From Monodelphis domestica (lineage: Eukaryota > Chordata > Mammalia > Didelphimorphia > Didelphidae): a stretch of DNA of 64,000 nucleotides. Made by a program: the position numbers and the translations under genes. The stretch covers positions 206,995,479 to 207,059,478 of the forward strand of contig NC_077228.1 in assembly GCF_027887165.1 (NCBI RefSeq), read 5' to 3'. Every line of letters begins with the position of its first letter. Position 1 is the first letter of the stretch. Below the pieces are notes generated by a model. It was not told where the DNA came from and ran no database searches. It saw only the letters and a program-made list of their open reading frames with translations. Of the stretch, positions 11,691 through 22,440 are shown in pieces.

Positions 11691-11899
11691 AAACCCAAGA
11701 ATTCAACCTTCTCTGTGTACCTTTTAAATTGAATTGATCAGGAGGGTCCCCCAGCTCTGTACTGCTTCTGTATTTGATTTTCTGTCTCCCTCAAAGCACC
11801 CTGTTTTTGATTGGTGTGGAAGGGTTTTCACAGAGGAATCAGCCATTGCTGCTTCTAAGTCACTATCTTGACTCTGCCTATTGATGATGGGTTTTTAAA

Positions 11900-12110
11900 A
11901 ACTTTTAACCTGGACCCATTGAGACAGTTTACCGGAGTGTGGTCACTGTGTGTGCTCCTGTTTTTTTGAGCCACAAGTGAGAACTGGGTGGCAGGTGGAC
12001 AACAAAGGAGGATGATCAGTCCTGCAAAGGCCTTGGCACGCCCTCACATCAGAGGTGGTAGTCTTCTCAACACCCTGTACAGCCCACAAGATATATACAG
12101 TGTAAATGGA
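11900..12110 (+). repeat. Long RTE-tailed repeat, 3' part
   Basis: GGTGGACAACAAAGGAGGATG and CATCAGAGGTGGTAGTC-type text match the copy at 15.37/16.31 kb. Confidence 0.65.
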
Positions 12111-12114
12111 AGGT

Positions 12115-12270
12115 AATCTTTAAGGGAAGACACTACTTGTAGGGGTTGGGGTTGGGAGGAACCTGAGAGATCTCTTACAGAGGGCAGAATTTGAACTGAA
12201 TCTTGAAGGAAGCCAAGGTAGCTAGAGACTAGCAGGGAGTCAAAGGTAGACTAGCAGTAGGAATTAACAA
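12115..12270 (-). repeat. L2/CR1-type LINE relic
   Basis: GGGCAGAATTTGAACTGAAT then CTTGAAGGAAGCCAAGG matches the ancient LINE-type repeat also seen at 18.9-19.5 kb. Confidence 0.45.
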
Positions 12271-12287
12271 TTATAAAGTACTTTCAG

Positions 12288-12489
12288 GGGGGCAGCTGAG
12301 TTGCTCAGTGGATTGAGAGCCAGGTCTAAAGATGGGAGGTCCTGAGTTCAAATCTGGATCAGATCCTTCCTAGCTGTGTGACCCTGGGCAAGTCATTTAA
12401 CCCTCATTGCCTAGCCCTTACCACTCTCTGCCTTGGAACCAAGACACAGTATTGATTCTAACACAGAAAGTAAGAGTTTAAAAAAAAAT
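12288..12489 (+). repeat. SINE1 with target-site duplication
   Basis: Flanked by AAAGTACTTTCAG (12275) and AAAGTGCTTTCAG (12490). Confidence 0.9.
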
Positions 12490-12641
12490 AAAGTGCTTTC
12501 AGGTTTATAAAGGGCTTTATAGAATCATATATATACATATATTACATATATAATCTCAGGTAAGAGTTTTAAAAAGTGCTTTTAGGTTTATAAAGGACTT
12601 TATAGAACCATACATATGTATATATTACATATATAATCTCA
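12471..12641 (+). repeat. Tandem duplication spanning a SINE tail
   Basis: Unit 1 (12471-12560) and unit 2 (12561-12641) both start TAAGAGTTT with an A-run and continue GTGCTTT..AGGTTTATAAAG to ATATAATCTCA. About 6 of 66 aligned bases differ. Confidence 0.8.
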
Positions 12642-12825
12642 CAATAATCTGTAGAAAGGTTATTATTTTTCTCATTTTATAGATAAGGAGACTGAGGGTC
12701 AGATTCAGTGACCTTTCCCTTTTTGTCATATACCTATGGCAAATGTGTCAGAGGAAGGACTTGAACTCAGGATATTTTGACTCCAAGCCCAGCATGCTTT
12801 CTACTATACAATGCTATTTCTCTTG
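12640..12825 (-). repeat. MIR-type CORE-SINE
   Basis: Reverse MIR with CTCATTTTATAGATAAGGAG and GGACTTGAACTCAGGATAT. Confidence 0.7.
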
Positions 12826-12897
12826 GTGTCTGCAGAAGAAACAAGCAATTTTGGAAATGTCCATCAGCTCTACAATTTTCCAGGTTGCAAAAAAGTG

Positions 12898-13088
12898 AAC
12901 AAAACAAGCATTTATTAAATGCCTACTAAGTGCCAGGAATTATTATTCTTTCCATTATGCCATTGAGGAAACAGAGGCATACAGATGTTAAGTGACTTGC
13001 CCAGGGTCACAAAACTATTAAGGTTTTGGATTCATGTCTTCTTGACTCTGAGGAGTCCAGTGCTGTATTTACTGTACTGCCCAGCTTC
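12898..13088 (-). repeat. L2 tail followed by MIR-type SINE
   Basis: AAGCATTTATTAAATGCCTA (L2 reverse tail), then reverse MIR with TTAAGTGACTTGCCCAGGG. Confidence 0.65.
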
Positions 13089-13678
13089 AGGAGAGTCTCA
13101 GTAAGATATGATCTCAGATGGTAGGTCATTTGTAGTACAATTCTATTCTAGATCACCTATCTGGGCTAGTTAGGGCCACTGGAGACAATATAATAAGCAG
13201 CTTATCAACTCTGGCAGCAGGGACAGATGATTAAGACTCCCCTGGGTAAGAGGCCACAAGGGATACACATGACATGGCTCTATCTAGGATCTATAGCTAA
13301 ACTTCTAAACTTCTCATTTTCTCCACCGCATCCCCCTGCCAATTAGAGCACACGAATGCACCCACAAGGAAGATGTGAGTTGGAACATCAGATAGCTACA
13401 AAGAGGAAGTTGGTCTTATTCAGGAATTCCATGGAAAGTCACTCTATCATGACAGTCCAGTGTTCAATGAATTCAAGGGACTGGATACTGAAGGAATGAT
13501 AGCCAAGAGTGAATTAAATATAAATGAAAGCTATTATTATATTAGTGTGAGGGCTTCACATCAAATTGAGAAGACCCCCACATATACATTCTAGAAGAGA
13601 AGGCTTCCCAGAATGAATGTCTTCATTGATTTTGAAGAAAAGAGGGCTGGATGAATGTTTAATTGTTATGCTTCAGTT
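13089..13678. other. No recognised feature
   Basis: Unique-looking sequence with short open frames only. Confidence 0.45.
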
Positions 13679-13694
13679 AAGAAAGTGGTAATTC

Positions 13695-13903
13695 TGGGTG
13701 CAGCTGGGTGGCTCAGTGGATTGAGAGTCAGATCTAGAGATGGGAGGTCCTAGGTTCAAATCTGGCATCAGACACTTCCCAGCTGTGTGACCCTGGGCAA
13801 GTCACTTGACCCCCATTGCCTAGCCCTTACCACTCTTCTGCCTTGGAACCAATACACAGTATTGACTACAAGATGGAAGGTAAGGGTTTTTATAAAAAAA
13901 AAA
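13695..13903 (+). repeat. SINE1 with perfect 16-bp target duplication
   Basis: AAGAAAGTGGTAATTC occurs unchanged at 13679-13694 and 13904-13919. The SINE is full length with an A-rich tail, so it is comparatively young. Confidence 0.95.
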
Positions 13904-13976
13904 AAAGAAAGTGGTAATTCCCATTGACTCTATTTTTCTGTCCCTTTTTCTACCTTTCACAGTTGGTACTGACGTG

Positions 13977-14160
13977 TTATAGGATCTTAGGGACATAGAT
14001 TCAGAGCTAGCCAAGATCCTAGAGGTTGTCTAGCTCAAACCCCTTACTTTACAGGGAAAACTGAGGACTAGAAAGATAAATAACCTGAAAATGGAAGAGT
14101 TAGGATTTGAACCAAAATCCTTTGACTGCAAACCTGTTATTCTTTCCACTGTTCTATAAT
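13977..14160 (-). repeat. MIR3-type CORE-SINE
   Basis: GATCCTAGAGGTTGTCTAGC then TTTACAGGGAAAACTGAGG and TTCTTTCCACTGTTCTA. Confidence 0.75.
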
Positions 14161-14484
14161 TTGTGGATTATGGGGGGAAAGAGGAAACAAGATGCCTTGT
14201 AAATAGCCAAAGCAGGCAGCTCTCTGAAAAACTCAGGAAACCCCTCCTGCCTGGAAATTCACCCCTTTTAATCCCTCTGAAATCTTGTTATTCATCCTTT
14301 TGAGCTAAGAAATTAGACTCCTGCAAGAGGTCTAGGTAAATTAATTGGAAGGAATAATATTTATTAATCCATCATCATTCCAATTTAATTTCCTAGTTTA
14401 AATACTTTTTTCAGACTATAATAAGAGATGGGAGGGACCTTCGATAGTATCAAGGCTGTACTCCTTTTATCTACCATTACCTTC

Positions 14485-14668
14485 CGCCCTGGAATTTATA
14501 TATTAAGTATTAGTTCAAAGGGAGAAGAGCATTAAGGGCTAGGCAATTGGGATTAAGTAACTTGCCTAGGATCACACAGCTAGGAAGAGACTGAGGTCAG
14601 AGTTGAATTCATGGCCTTCCGTCTCTAGGCCTGGTTCTTCATCCACTGAACCACTTAGCTGCACCCTG
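14485..14668 (-). repeat. SINE1, old copy
   Basis: GGGCTAGGCAATTGGGATTA to ACCACTTAGCTGCACCCT. Confidence 0.82.
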
Positions 14669-14682
14669 TTATACTCTCTCTT

Positions 14683-14887
14683 TTTTAAGAAACCTTACCT
14701 TCCATCTTAGAATCAATACCATGTATTAGTTCCAAGTAAAAAGAGTGGTAAGGGCAAGGCAATGGGGATTAAGTGACTTGCTCAGGGTCACATGGCTAGG
14801 AAGGGTCTGAGGTCAGAATCATTCGAACCCAGGACGTCCTGTCTCTGAGCCTGGCTCTAAATCCAATGAGCCACCAGCTGCCCCCTA
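14683..14887 (-). repeat. SINE1, full length
   Basis: T-run then CCTTACCTTCCATCTTAGAA and ending GAGCCACCAGCTGCCCCC. It sits head to tail with the previous copy. Confidence 0.87.
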
Positions 14888-14904
14888 TACTCTTTATGTA
14901 GTTG

Positions 14905-16372
14905 TCCATTCTTCATTTTTGAAGAGGACCAATCACATCATGGGCCCATGCCTTGGCTTATGAGTGAACTGGATTTAAGTGAGGGAAGGGTAGCCCACAG
15001 TTATCAACTTCATTCTTTTTTTCAGAGCCATCCAAGTCCAGTGGTAAGAAAAAAAGTCAGAATAACTAGGATGACTTAGGATGCAGTGGATAATCTTGGA
15101 GTCTTTGATGTCTGACCAGGCTCTAGGCACTCTACAGCACATGCTTTAATCACCTTCATGACCTTTGGAACAAATTGTTCTCATCTGCCCATTCTGCTGG
15201 TAGAAGTCTTCCATGCTTGGGGTAAACATCCCCCTAATTCACGATTGGTTTTGAGACCTTTCATTTACCTTTGACTTGGTTTAGCTGGTCTGCTGAGATG
15301 GTTTTACCATGGGATGACCAATGAACATGCTATAGCTTCTTGGAGCCATAGGTGAGCATTGGGATGCCTGGTGGACAACAAAGGTGCATGATATAAAAAT
15401 AAATTTTGGTGAGTTATAAAATAAAATATTAAATGGAAAAACTGTTTAACATAGCTTCAAAACTTTTCAAAACTGTTTAACTCTCCAATCAGGCTCAAAA
15501 CTGTTTAACTCTCTAATCAGGCTCAAACTGTTCACATACTTTTGATAGAGGTAATCAAAAGTATTCTCAGTGATGAAGTGAAGCTCAAATGTGAACTTCC
15601 CTTCAGGGCCAGGCACAAGGACACTAAAGAGACTATTACAAAGATGTTTATTGAAATATATAAGGAAAATAAAAGATTTCTAATTCTAAGGGATTCTAAA
15701 TCCACCCAAATAAACTCCCTGGTTCTGCAAGGAATCACTTCTCCTGTGTTTCACAGGCTATACTAATTCTCCCTGATCTGACTAACCCAAATTTATACTA
15801 TCTAAATAAAACTAACCCTATTATCTTTATAAATCTTAACTTTGCCTTCAAAATATAAAATAGCAAAGGCTAGCTGGTTGAGTCTCAACAAGAATCAAGT
15901 TAGGATTCTGAGTCTTAACAGACTCAAAGTCCCAACCAAAGACCAGATTTTTTTTGGGTCTTCACAGAGTTAAACCATCTCTAAAAATTACAAATAGATA
16001 TTCAGTAGCATTTCTCAAGTTGGGAAAGGAAAACACTAAGTTCCTTCAGATCTTTCTCTCAGACAGAGAGAGAGGCAAAGATGTTACCTCCTCCAGCCCT
16101 GAGAGAGAGTCCCGGAGAGTGTGTGTCTCTGCCAACTGTTAGAGTGAGTAATTGACATAGAAAAATGGTTATAACTCTCAGCAGTGGAAATTAACATGCT
16201 CTCTCAGCTTTGCTTCAAACTCCAGTTCTTTTCTCAAGCAGCCGCTTTACTTCTTATCTCTAAGCTAATAAAACAATGCTTATTTTCTAATACCATCCTT
16301 ACAATGATCAGACTTGAAAAGGGCTTGGGCAAACCTCATACCAGAGGTGTAAGTCCTCTCTGTACACTCCAT
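14905..16372 (+). repeat. Long RTE-tailed repeat, split by an LTR
   Basis: The left part (14905-15392) is the longest copy here. It begins TTTTTGAAGAGGACCAATCA and runs to GTGGACAACAAAGGTGCATG. The right part (16304-16372) resumes with ATGATCAGACTTG. Comparison with 11.96-12.08 kb shows the two parts are adjacent in the family. Confidence 0.7.
15393..16303 (-). mobile_element. Solo LTR fossil (ERV-type)
   Basis: About 910 bp lying between two copies of ATGAT (15388-15392 and 16304-16308) inside the RTE-tailed repeat. The reverse-strand end TGTAAGGATGG suggests minus orientation, with a reverse-strand AATAAA near 15645. It holds two to three diverged copies of a roughly 28-bp unit with AAACTGTTTAACTCTC (15465-15535). 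No coding region remains. Confidence 0.55.
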
Positions 16373-16379
16373 ACATCCC

Positions 16380-17385
16380 AATCTTTATGTAGGAATTCCC
16401 TCTACAGAACACCTGAGAGATGGTCATCCAGCCAAATTTAAAAGCTTTAGGCACAGGGAACTCATTGCCCTCAAAGGTAGCATAGTTTAGTGTTGGACAG
16501 TTCTCTTTGTTAGGACTGTCAAGATTTGCCTCAGTGTAATTGTCATCTACTTGGTCTAATTCTGTTCCCTGGAGCTACATAGAATAAATCAGTGAATTGA
16601 TTGATAAAAATGAATTAATGAATAAAAGTGCTTACTATGTGCTCAGTCCCATGAATATAAACACAGAACTGAGATGGGGCCTTTTCTCAAGGCATTTAGC
16701 ATTCATACAGTTGGGTATTATTGTCAATATAGGGAAATGGTAGGTAGGGAGAAGTGCTTTGGCTTGGACCAGGGAACTATAGTGGAGCTGCCTGACATCT
16801 TTTGCCAGAAGCATTGGTGTGGGGATATAGGGGAGTTGGTAACACAGGATATATGGCAAAAGATAGCCAGGGTGAAGCATGAGTTGGGCTGGCTTAGTAT
16901 GGCAGTAGATGCACATCATTTAAGACAGTATGACCCTAAGTGGGAGTTCCAAAGTTGAATGGGTTAGTTCCCCCAGACTATGGTCTCTGGAGGTCTGGTA
17001 GCTCAGAGAGCACAGCAATGGGGGAGAAGACAAGAGGATAGCAGAAGTGAATAGATGGAAGAAATGTAAAGTCTCCTTCCTTTACTGCAATTTTTAAATC
17101 TTTGAGGACTGTTTTTTATGCTCCTTTCCTAAGTCTTTTTTTTCCAAATGAATCTTTTCTGTTTTAAACAAACACATCAGTTCCTTTAATTGTTCCTCAT
17201 ATAACATTGGTTTTAGACTCCTTAACCACCCTGGTATTCCCCTCTGCTCATGCTCTTAAAATATAATGCCCAGAATTGGAAACATAATTGTGTTCCACAC
17301 CAGCACAGAATTAAGTGGAATTATAAATAACTTCCTTTGATCTGAAAAAAACATGCTTCTATTAATGAAGCTCAAGAGTATCTTT
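16380..17385 (+). repeat. CR1/L3-clade LINE relic, interrupted
   Basis: GAGATGGTCATCCAGCC, GGAACTCATTGCCCTCAAAG and GTTGGACAG (16380-16575), then GCCCAGAATTGGAAACATAA (17270) and CTTCTATTAATGAAGCTCA match the CR1-type 3' region. 16622-16720 holds a reverse L2 tail. Confidence 0.5.
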
Positions 17386-17552
17386 AAGAGTAGCTAGATA
17401 GCAAAGTGGATAGAGCTCCAGGCCTAGAATTAGGGGGACCTGGGTTCAAATTTGACCTCTGACACCGCCTAACTGGGCAAGTCACTTAATCCTTAGCCCT
17501 TGCTGCTCTACTTAGAATTGATATTAGGATAGAAAGTAAGGATTTTTTTAAA
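17386..17552 (+). repeat. SINE1, old
   Basis: AGCTAGATAGCAAAGTGGAT head and GGGGGACCTGGGTTCAAATT box, with a decayed 3' half. Confidence 0.75.
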
Positions 17553-17898
17553 AGTACCTTCATTTTTGGGGGGTAGGTGGGGTGGGGTTAGGGATCTCAA
17601 ACTATTTACTCATTGAAATTAACTATGGAAGGATAAGTCATTCAAATAAAGCCAGTTCTAGGTACTGAGAGTTCTCCCACCTTTCCTTTCAGAGTCCCTC
17701 TCCTTGTTCCTTATGTCCCTTCTATATATCTGATGTCTTTCCATTCCCCACGATTTCCCAGAAACTTCTCACTGTGGTTTCCTACTTGAGCCTATTATTT
17801 TTGGCAGCACCTTATACTCTGGACCAGTCCTCTAAGCTTCCTCTCTTATGGCTGTGATCCACCTGTTCAGTGACCTAATCAATTGGACAACAAACTTT

Positions 17899-18266
17899 TT
17901 TTTCAAGTTTATTTTTTTTATTTTTATTTTTATTTAATTGGTCAATTTAGAATATTATTCCTTGGTTACAAGAATCATATTCTTTCCCTCCCCTTCCACC
18001 TCCCCGCTCCTGTAACCGACTTGCAATTTCACTAGTGGGTTTTACATGTGTCTTTGGCCAAAAACTTTTTTCATGTTATTGATGTTTACACTAGGATGAC
18101 CGTTTGGAGTCTACATCCCCAATCATATCCCCATCAACCCAGGTAATTAAGCAGTTGTTTTCTTCGGTGTTTCTGCTCACACAGTTTTTCTTCTGAATGT
18201 GGATACTGTTCTTTCTTGTAAATCCCTTTGAATTGTTCAGGATCACTGCATTGCCACTAAGGGAGA
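17899..18266 (-). mobile_element. 5'-truncated L1 insertion
   Basis: Minus-strand L1 3' UTR (TTCCCTCCCCTTCCACCTCC, then GGTAATTAAGCAGTTGTTTT and GGATACTGTTCTTTCTTG). Flanked by TTGGACAACAAACTTTT (17882) and ATGGACAACTAACTTTT (18268). Confidence 0.8.
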
Positions 18267-18482
18267 ATGGACAACTAACTTTTGAAAGGTAGGTAGCACA
18301 GTGGATAGATTGTGGAAGTTGGAGACAGGGTTCAAATACTGCTTCAGAAACTATCTGTGCAACCTTAGAGAAGTCACTTAACTTTTGCCAGCTCCAGTTT
18401 CCTTATTTATCCAATGTTGGGATAATAGCCTGTAGCTTGCAAGATTGTTATGAAGATCTAATTAGATAACATGTAAACTGTT

Positions 18483-18760
18483 CAGTCATTTCAGTTGTGT
18501 TCTCTTTATGACCTCATTTGGGGTTTTCTTGGCAAAAGATACTGGAGTGCTTTGCCATTTCTTTCTCCAGCTCATTTTCAGATGAGGAAACTCATCTTTT
18601 TGCCTCAGATGAGGCAAAAAGGGGAAAATGACTTGCCCAGGGTCAAAGGTCACACAGCAAGTAAATATCTAAAGCTGGATTTGAACTTAAGAAGATGGAA
18701 GATGAGTCTTCCTGACTTTAGGCCTGGCACTCTATCCAGTATGCCACCTAGTTGTGTTTT
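18483..18760 (-). repeat. MAR1-type SINE
   Basis: Reverse copy: TCAGTCATTTCAGTTGTG, ATTTGGGGTTTTCTTGGCA, CTCCAGCTCATTTTCAGATG, ending GCCACCTAGTTGTG. It carries a small internal repeat of GATGAGG. Confidence 0.85.
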
Positions 18761-18774
18761 GAAAATCTTACAGT

Positions 18775-18865
18775 GTATATAAATATTAACGGGTAGTAAT
18801 AATGATCATATTTTATATAATTATATATGATATAATAATTCTATGTAATAATAATAATTATTATA
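18775..18865. repeat. AT-rich (TAATAA)n tract
   Basis: Simple AT sequence with ATAATAATAATTATTATA. Confidence 0.85.
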
Positions 18866-18925
18866 AACATTAGCTATGGAGAACAGTGTCTGGCACATAA
18901 TAAATACTTGCAAATAATTCTCTCT

Positions 18926-19545
18926 ATATCTAGCTACTTGTTGCTAGGCATTCTGCTTAAAATTGAGGATTGACATGCAAAGAATGAAATAATCCCTATT
19001 TGAAATGAACTTACATCCTAATGAGGGAAACAAATACATAAAAAAAATAGATAGCACTGATACAATACTAGTAAATATGTACATCATAAACACATAATGT
19101 AGTTCAATAAAAAATAGTCTGGGTGGGAAGGTCCTAGGAATTGAGGGCAATTAGGAAAAATTTCGGGCAGAAGATGATGTTGAATTGTGTCTTAAAAGAA
19201 GAAAGGAAATCTATGAGGCGGAGGTAAAGAAAGAGTGCATTCTAGGCCAAGGAATGCCAGTGCAAAGGCACAGAGATGAAAGATGGAGTGTCATGTGACA
19301 GCATCAGAGAGAAGGCAAATTTGATTGGATCACAGAATGTAAGCAAGGGAGTAATGTCCAATGAGGCTGGAAAGATAGGTGGGGGTCAGACTGTGAGAGG
19401 CTTTAAAAGCTAAATGGAAGAGTTTATCTTTTACCCTAGAAATAACATGGAACCACTGGAGTTGGTTGAGTAGGTCAGTGACATGATTAGATCAGTGTTT
19501 AAAGAAAATTGCTTTGGTACCTGAAGGCAGAGTGGTTTGTAACAG
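18926..19545 (-). repeat. L2/CR1-type LINE relic
   Basis: Long decayed block with GCATTCTAGGCCAAGGAATG, GTGCAAAGGCACAGAGATG and GTGACATGATTAGATCAGTG, a widespread mammalian LINE-type repeat pattern. Confidence 0.5.
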
Positions 19546-19689
19546 AATTGAATACTAGTCAGCATTAAGTATTAGGACTAGTACTAACTAGAACTTGTTA
19601 ATTTAAGCTCTACCACTAATTCAAGGTATAAACTTTGTCAGGCTACCATCCTATTCTATTTAGTTTTCCCCCTTTGGAAAATGGAGATT

Positions 19690-20195
19690 TAACTATGGAG
19701 GTGAAACTATGCCCCAAAGTAACTAAACTTTTTGACCTAGAGATACCACTACTAGATCTATGCCCTAAAAAGATCAAAGAAAAAGGAAGAAGATCCCTAC
19801 ATACAGACATATTTATATCCCCTCTTTTTGTGGCCATAGTGAACCAAAAATGAAGGGAGTACTCATCAAATGGAGAATGGCTAAACAAATTATGATATGT
19901 GAATGAATAAAATACTATTGTGTATGATCTGATACACAGTGAAACAAACAGGATCCCAAGAATGAGTTACATAACAACACAATAACCTCAACGGACTTGA
20001 GAACTTGGATCAATTCAAGGACCACTGAAGAAACAGTGCTGATAACATCGTCCAAGAGAACTGATCAACACAAGATGAAGAATGAGATATATAGTTTTGG
20101 GCCTGCATGGCCACTGTGGGATTTTGTTTTTCTTCACTATGCTTATTTGTTAGAGAGAGACAGAGAGACAGAGAGACAGAGAGAGACAGAGAGAC

Positions 20196-20256
<61 letters not shown>

Positions 20257-20305
20257 GGAAAATAAGAAGTAAAGAAAAATGCTTTTTAATTGAAAATTTT
20301 AAAAA
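19690..20305 (+). mobile_element. L1 3' UTR relic with GA microsatellite
   Basis: GATACCACTACTAGATCTAT then CATCAAATGGAGAATGGCTAA and GGATCCCAAGAATGAGTTAC are the marsupial L1 3' end in sense. A (GACA/GA)n run occupies 20150-20252. Confidence 0.75.
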
Positions 20306-20509
20306 AATCAGAGTTTAGGACTAAGGTATCCTGAAGATCGAAATTCTATGACTTTATAAAGTCAGTAAAAGGAAATGGTACTGGTAAGGATGTGGACCCA
20401 TGAGAGTTTTTTTGTGTGATGGAGAGTAGGGAGAGAAAGACTCAAAGAATGGGACATAGCTCAGTGGAGAAAACTCCAGGTGAAAGAAAATGGGGAGTAG
20501 TAGCCACAG

Positions 20510-20760
20510 AAAGTAGCTAGGTTGCACAGTGACTAGAGCTCCAGGTTTGGAGTCACAAAGACCTGAGTTCAGATGTGACCTCAGGTACTTACTAGCTATG
20601 TGACTCTGGGTAAGTCACATAATCCTGTTTGCCTCAGTTTCATTATTTATAAAATAAGTTGGAGAACGAAATGGCAAGACATTCCAGTATCTTTGCCAAG
20701 AAAACCCGAAACGGGGTCATGAAGAGTTGGACACAATTAAAATGACAGAAGGACAGCAAA
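20510..20760 (+). repeat. MAR1-type SINE
   Basis: GTAGCTAGGTTGCACAGTGA head, CCAAGAAAACCCGAAACGGG and GTCATGAAGAGTTGGACAC tail. Confidence 0.87.
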
Positions 20761-20764
20761 AGTC

Positions 20765-21230
20765 ACAGAAAGAAAGGAGGCAGAAAAGGAGATGAAAGAT
20801 GACCAAGACAAACTCTGCCTGCTTCAAAAATCTGTGTAAGGCTGAATCTGTGTCCAAGCAAAGGATACATAGTTCTAGGTTTGTTTAGATTTGAGGTGAG
20901 TGGGGTGGTGGGAGGACAACACTGAATTTGTTCTCTGGCCAAGGAAACTGGGCTAATCGGAAAGAGACGTTGGGGTTCCTCCTTCAGCTCCTTTCCCCAT
21001 TCCTACCGCAATTGTACCTAGTGGCACAGCTGAAGTTATGACTAGAGAAAGAGATGGAGCAGACACATGATAGCTATAGTTGGGTCTGTAGACACTCCCC
21101 ATCTTCATACACTCAGTTCCCAGTCAGCCTAGCCTATGTCCTGTGGCTTCATTCTCTTTCCAGGGAAAATTGAGTCATGCCAAGAAAGGTTCCTTTCCTA
21201 ATAGCCAAGGAATCCTTAGATGGATCTGGT
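20765..21230. other. No recognised feature
   Basis: Unique-looking sequence. Confidence 0.45.
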
Positions 21231-21234
21231 AGAA

Positions 21235-21405
21235 GAAGCCAGGATAATTTAAAATTTTAACCTTACCACTAATGAGATATATGATTTGGGGAAAGTCATC
21301 TAATTCCTTTTCCTTTGCCTCTTCATGTGTAAAATGTATCTTATAATACTTTCCCTGCTTACCTCAAAGAGATATGTTGCTAAAATGAGATAAAATGGAG
21401 AATCA
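21235..21405 (+). repeat. MIR-type CORE-SINE, decayed
   Basis: TTCATGTGTAAAATGTATCT core region and AAAATGAGATAAAATGG. Confidence 0.45.
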
Positions 21406-21529
21406 TTTATATAATCAATAAACCACTTATTAATTATAATTTTAAATATTCATTTGCAACCCCCCCCCCCCCATTTTTCTTTGATGCTTTACTCTGGTCG
21501 GGTGGTGACTCTATTTTTGAAGGCAATAT

Positions 21530-21745
21530 CAGGAAGCATTTTGGGGTTTTTTGGCAAAGAAAATAGTGATTTGCTATTTCTTTCTCCAACTCATTTTATA
21601 GATGAGGAAACTGAGGCAAACAGGGTTAAGCATCTTGCTGAAGGTCACACAGCTAAGTCTTTGAGACCAGATTCTAATGCCAGAATATGGGCCTTCCTGA
21701 CTCCAAGTCCAGTGCTCTATCCATTATACCACCTAGTTGCCCCTG
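21530..21745 (-). repeat. MAR1-type SINE
   Basis: TTTTGGGGTTTTTTGGCAAA, TTTATAGATGAGGAAACTGA, ACCACCTAGTTGCCCC. A 14-base C-run lies just to its left (about 21459-21472). Confidence 0.83.
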
Positions 21746-21894
21746 ATAGGTCCTACTAAACTAGGAATGCATTAAGTATAGTTCTGTCAATGGATTGGGC
21801 CTGTTGACTGAGAACCAGCATATGGAATGCCAGAGAGATACTTCATCAAGTTTATCACAAGGGGATGAATGTTTTTTAGTCATAAGTAATTCTA

Positions 21895-22440
21895 TTTTGT
21901 AAAGACATTTTATTTTTATCAAATTACATATAATAACAATTTTCCACATAAGTTTTTATGAAGTTATATGATCCAAATTGCCTCCTTTGCTCCCTTCCTT
22001 CTCCCTTCTTAGAGATGGTAAGCAATTTGATCTGGATTACACATGCATTATCATGCAAAACATATTTCCATATTGTTCTTTTTTCTTTTAAACTCATACC
22101 TTTGGTCTTGGAGTCAATACTGTGTATTAGCTCCAAGGCAGAAGAGTGGTAAGGGCTAGGCAATGGGGGGTTAAGTGACTTGTCCAGGGTTACCCAGGGG
22201 GAAGTGTGTCTGAGGCTAGATTTGAACCTAGGACCTCCTGTCTCTAGGCCTGCATATTGTTCATTTTTGTAAGAGAGTAATCATATAAAACCAAAGCCCC
22301 CAGATAAACTAAAGTGAAAAGTCCCAATTTTTTATCTGCATTTCAGTTTTCTGGAGATGGATAGTATCCTTCATCAAAAGTCCCTCAGGATTGTCCTGGA
22401 TCATTGCGTCTCTGAGAACAGCTAAGTCCATAAGCAAATC
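21895..22440 (-). mobile_element. L1 3' end split by a SINE1
   Basis: GAGATGGTAAGCAATTTGAT and ATGCAAAACATATTTCCATA left of the SINE, then TTTTCTGGAGATGGATAGT and CAGGATTGTCCTGGATCATT on the right. Confidence 0.8.
22079..22252 (-). repeat. SINE1, 5'-truncated, with target duplication
   Basis: CATATTGTTC flanks it at 22069-22078 and 22253-22262. Confidence 0.92.

Larger units (their letters stand above)
7800..11881 (-). mobile_element. HAL1-like (half-L1) LINE
   Basis: On the minus strand the element reads as a 5' UTR (11881 to about 11000), an L1-type ORF1 starting near 10999 (MSKQQKKKKEITIDSF), a coiled-coil stretch, an RNA-binding domain (RRDNLRIIGLPEYHDKR near 10450) and the ORF1p C-terminal domain (QDYTQDLAAYTLKDQKAWN and QQRINYPVKYDHLVK, about 9575-9357). 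Only about 400 bases separate ORF1 from a long L1-like 3' UTR (8960-7800), so no ORF2 is present. That is the HAL1 plan, although a single internally deleted L1 is possible. ORF1 carries an in-frame TAG after HLVK and other stops, so it is dead. A SINE1 and an LTR are inserted in it. Confidence 0.7.
18290..18925 (+). repeat. MIR-type CORE-SINE split by a MAR1
   Basis: 5' part at 18290-18482 (GCACAGTGGATAGATTGTGG). The 3' end resumes at 18870 (GTGTCTGGCACATAATAAAT). Confidence 0.65.

Noticed and set aside
16635-16958. Opposing open frames of 94 codons
   Set aside because: They overlap an L2 tail and CR1-type relics. No recognisable domain.
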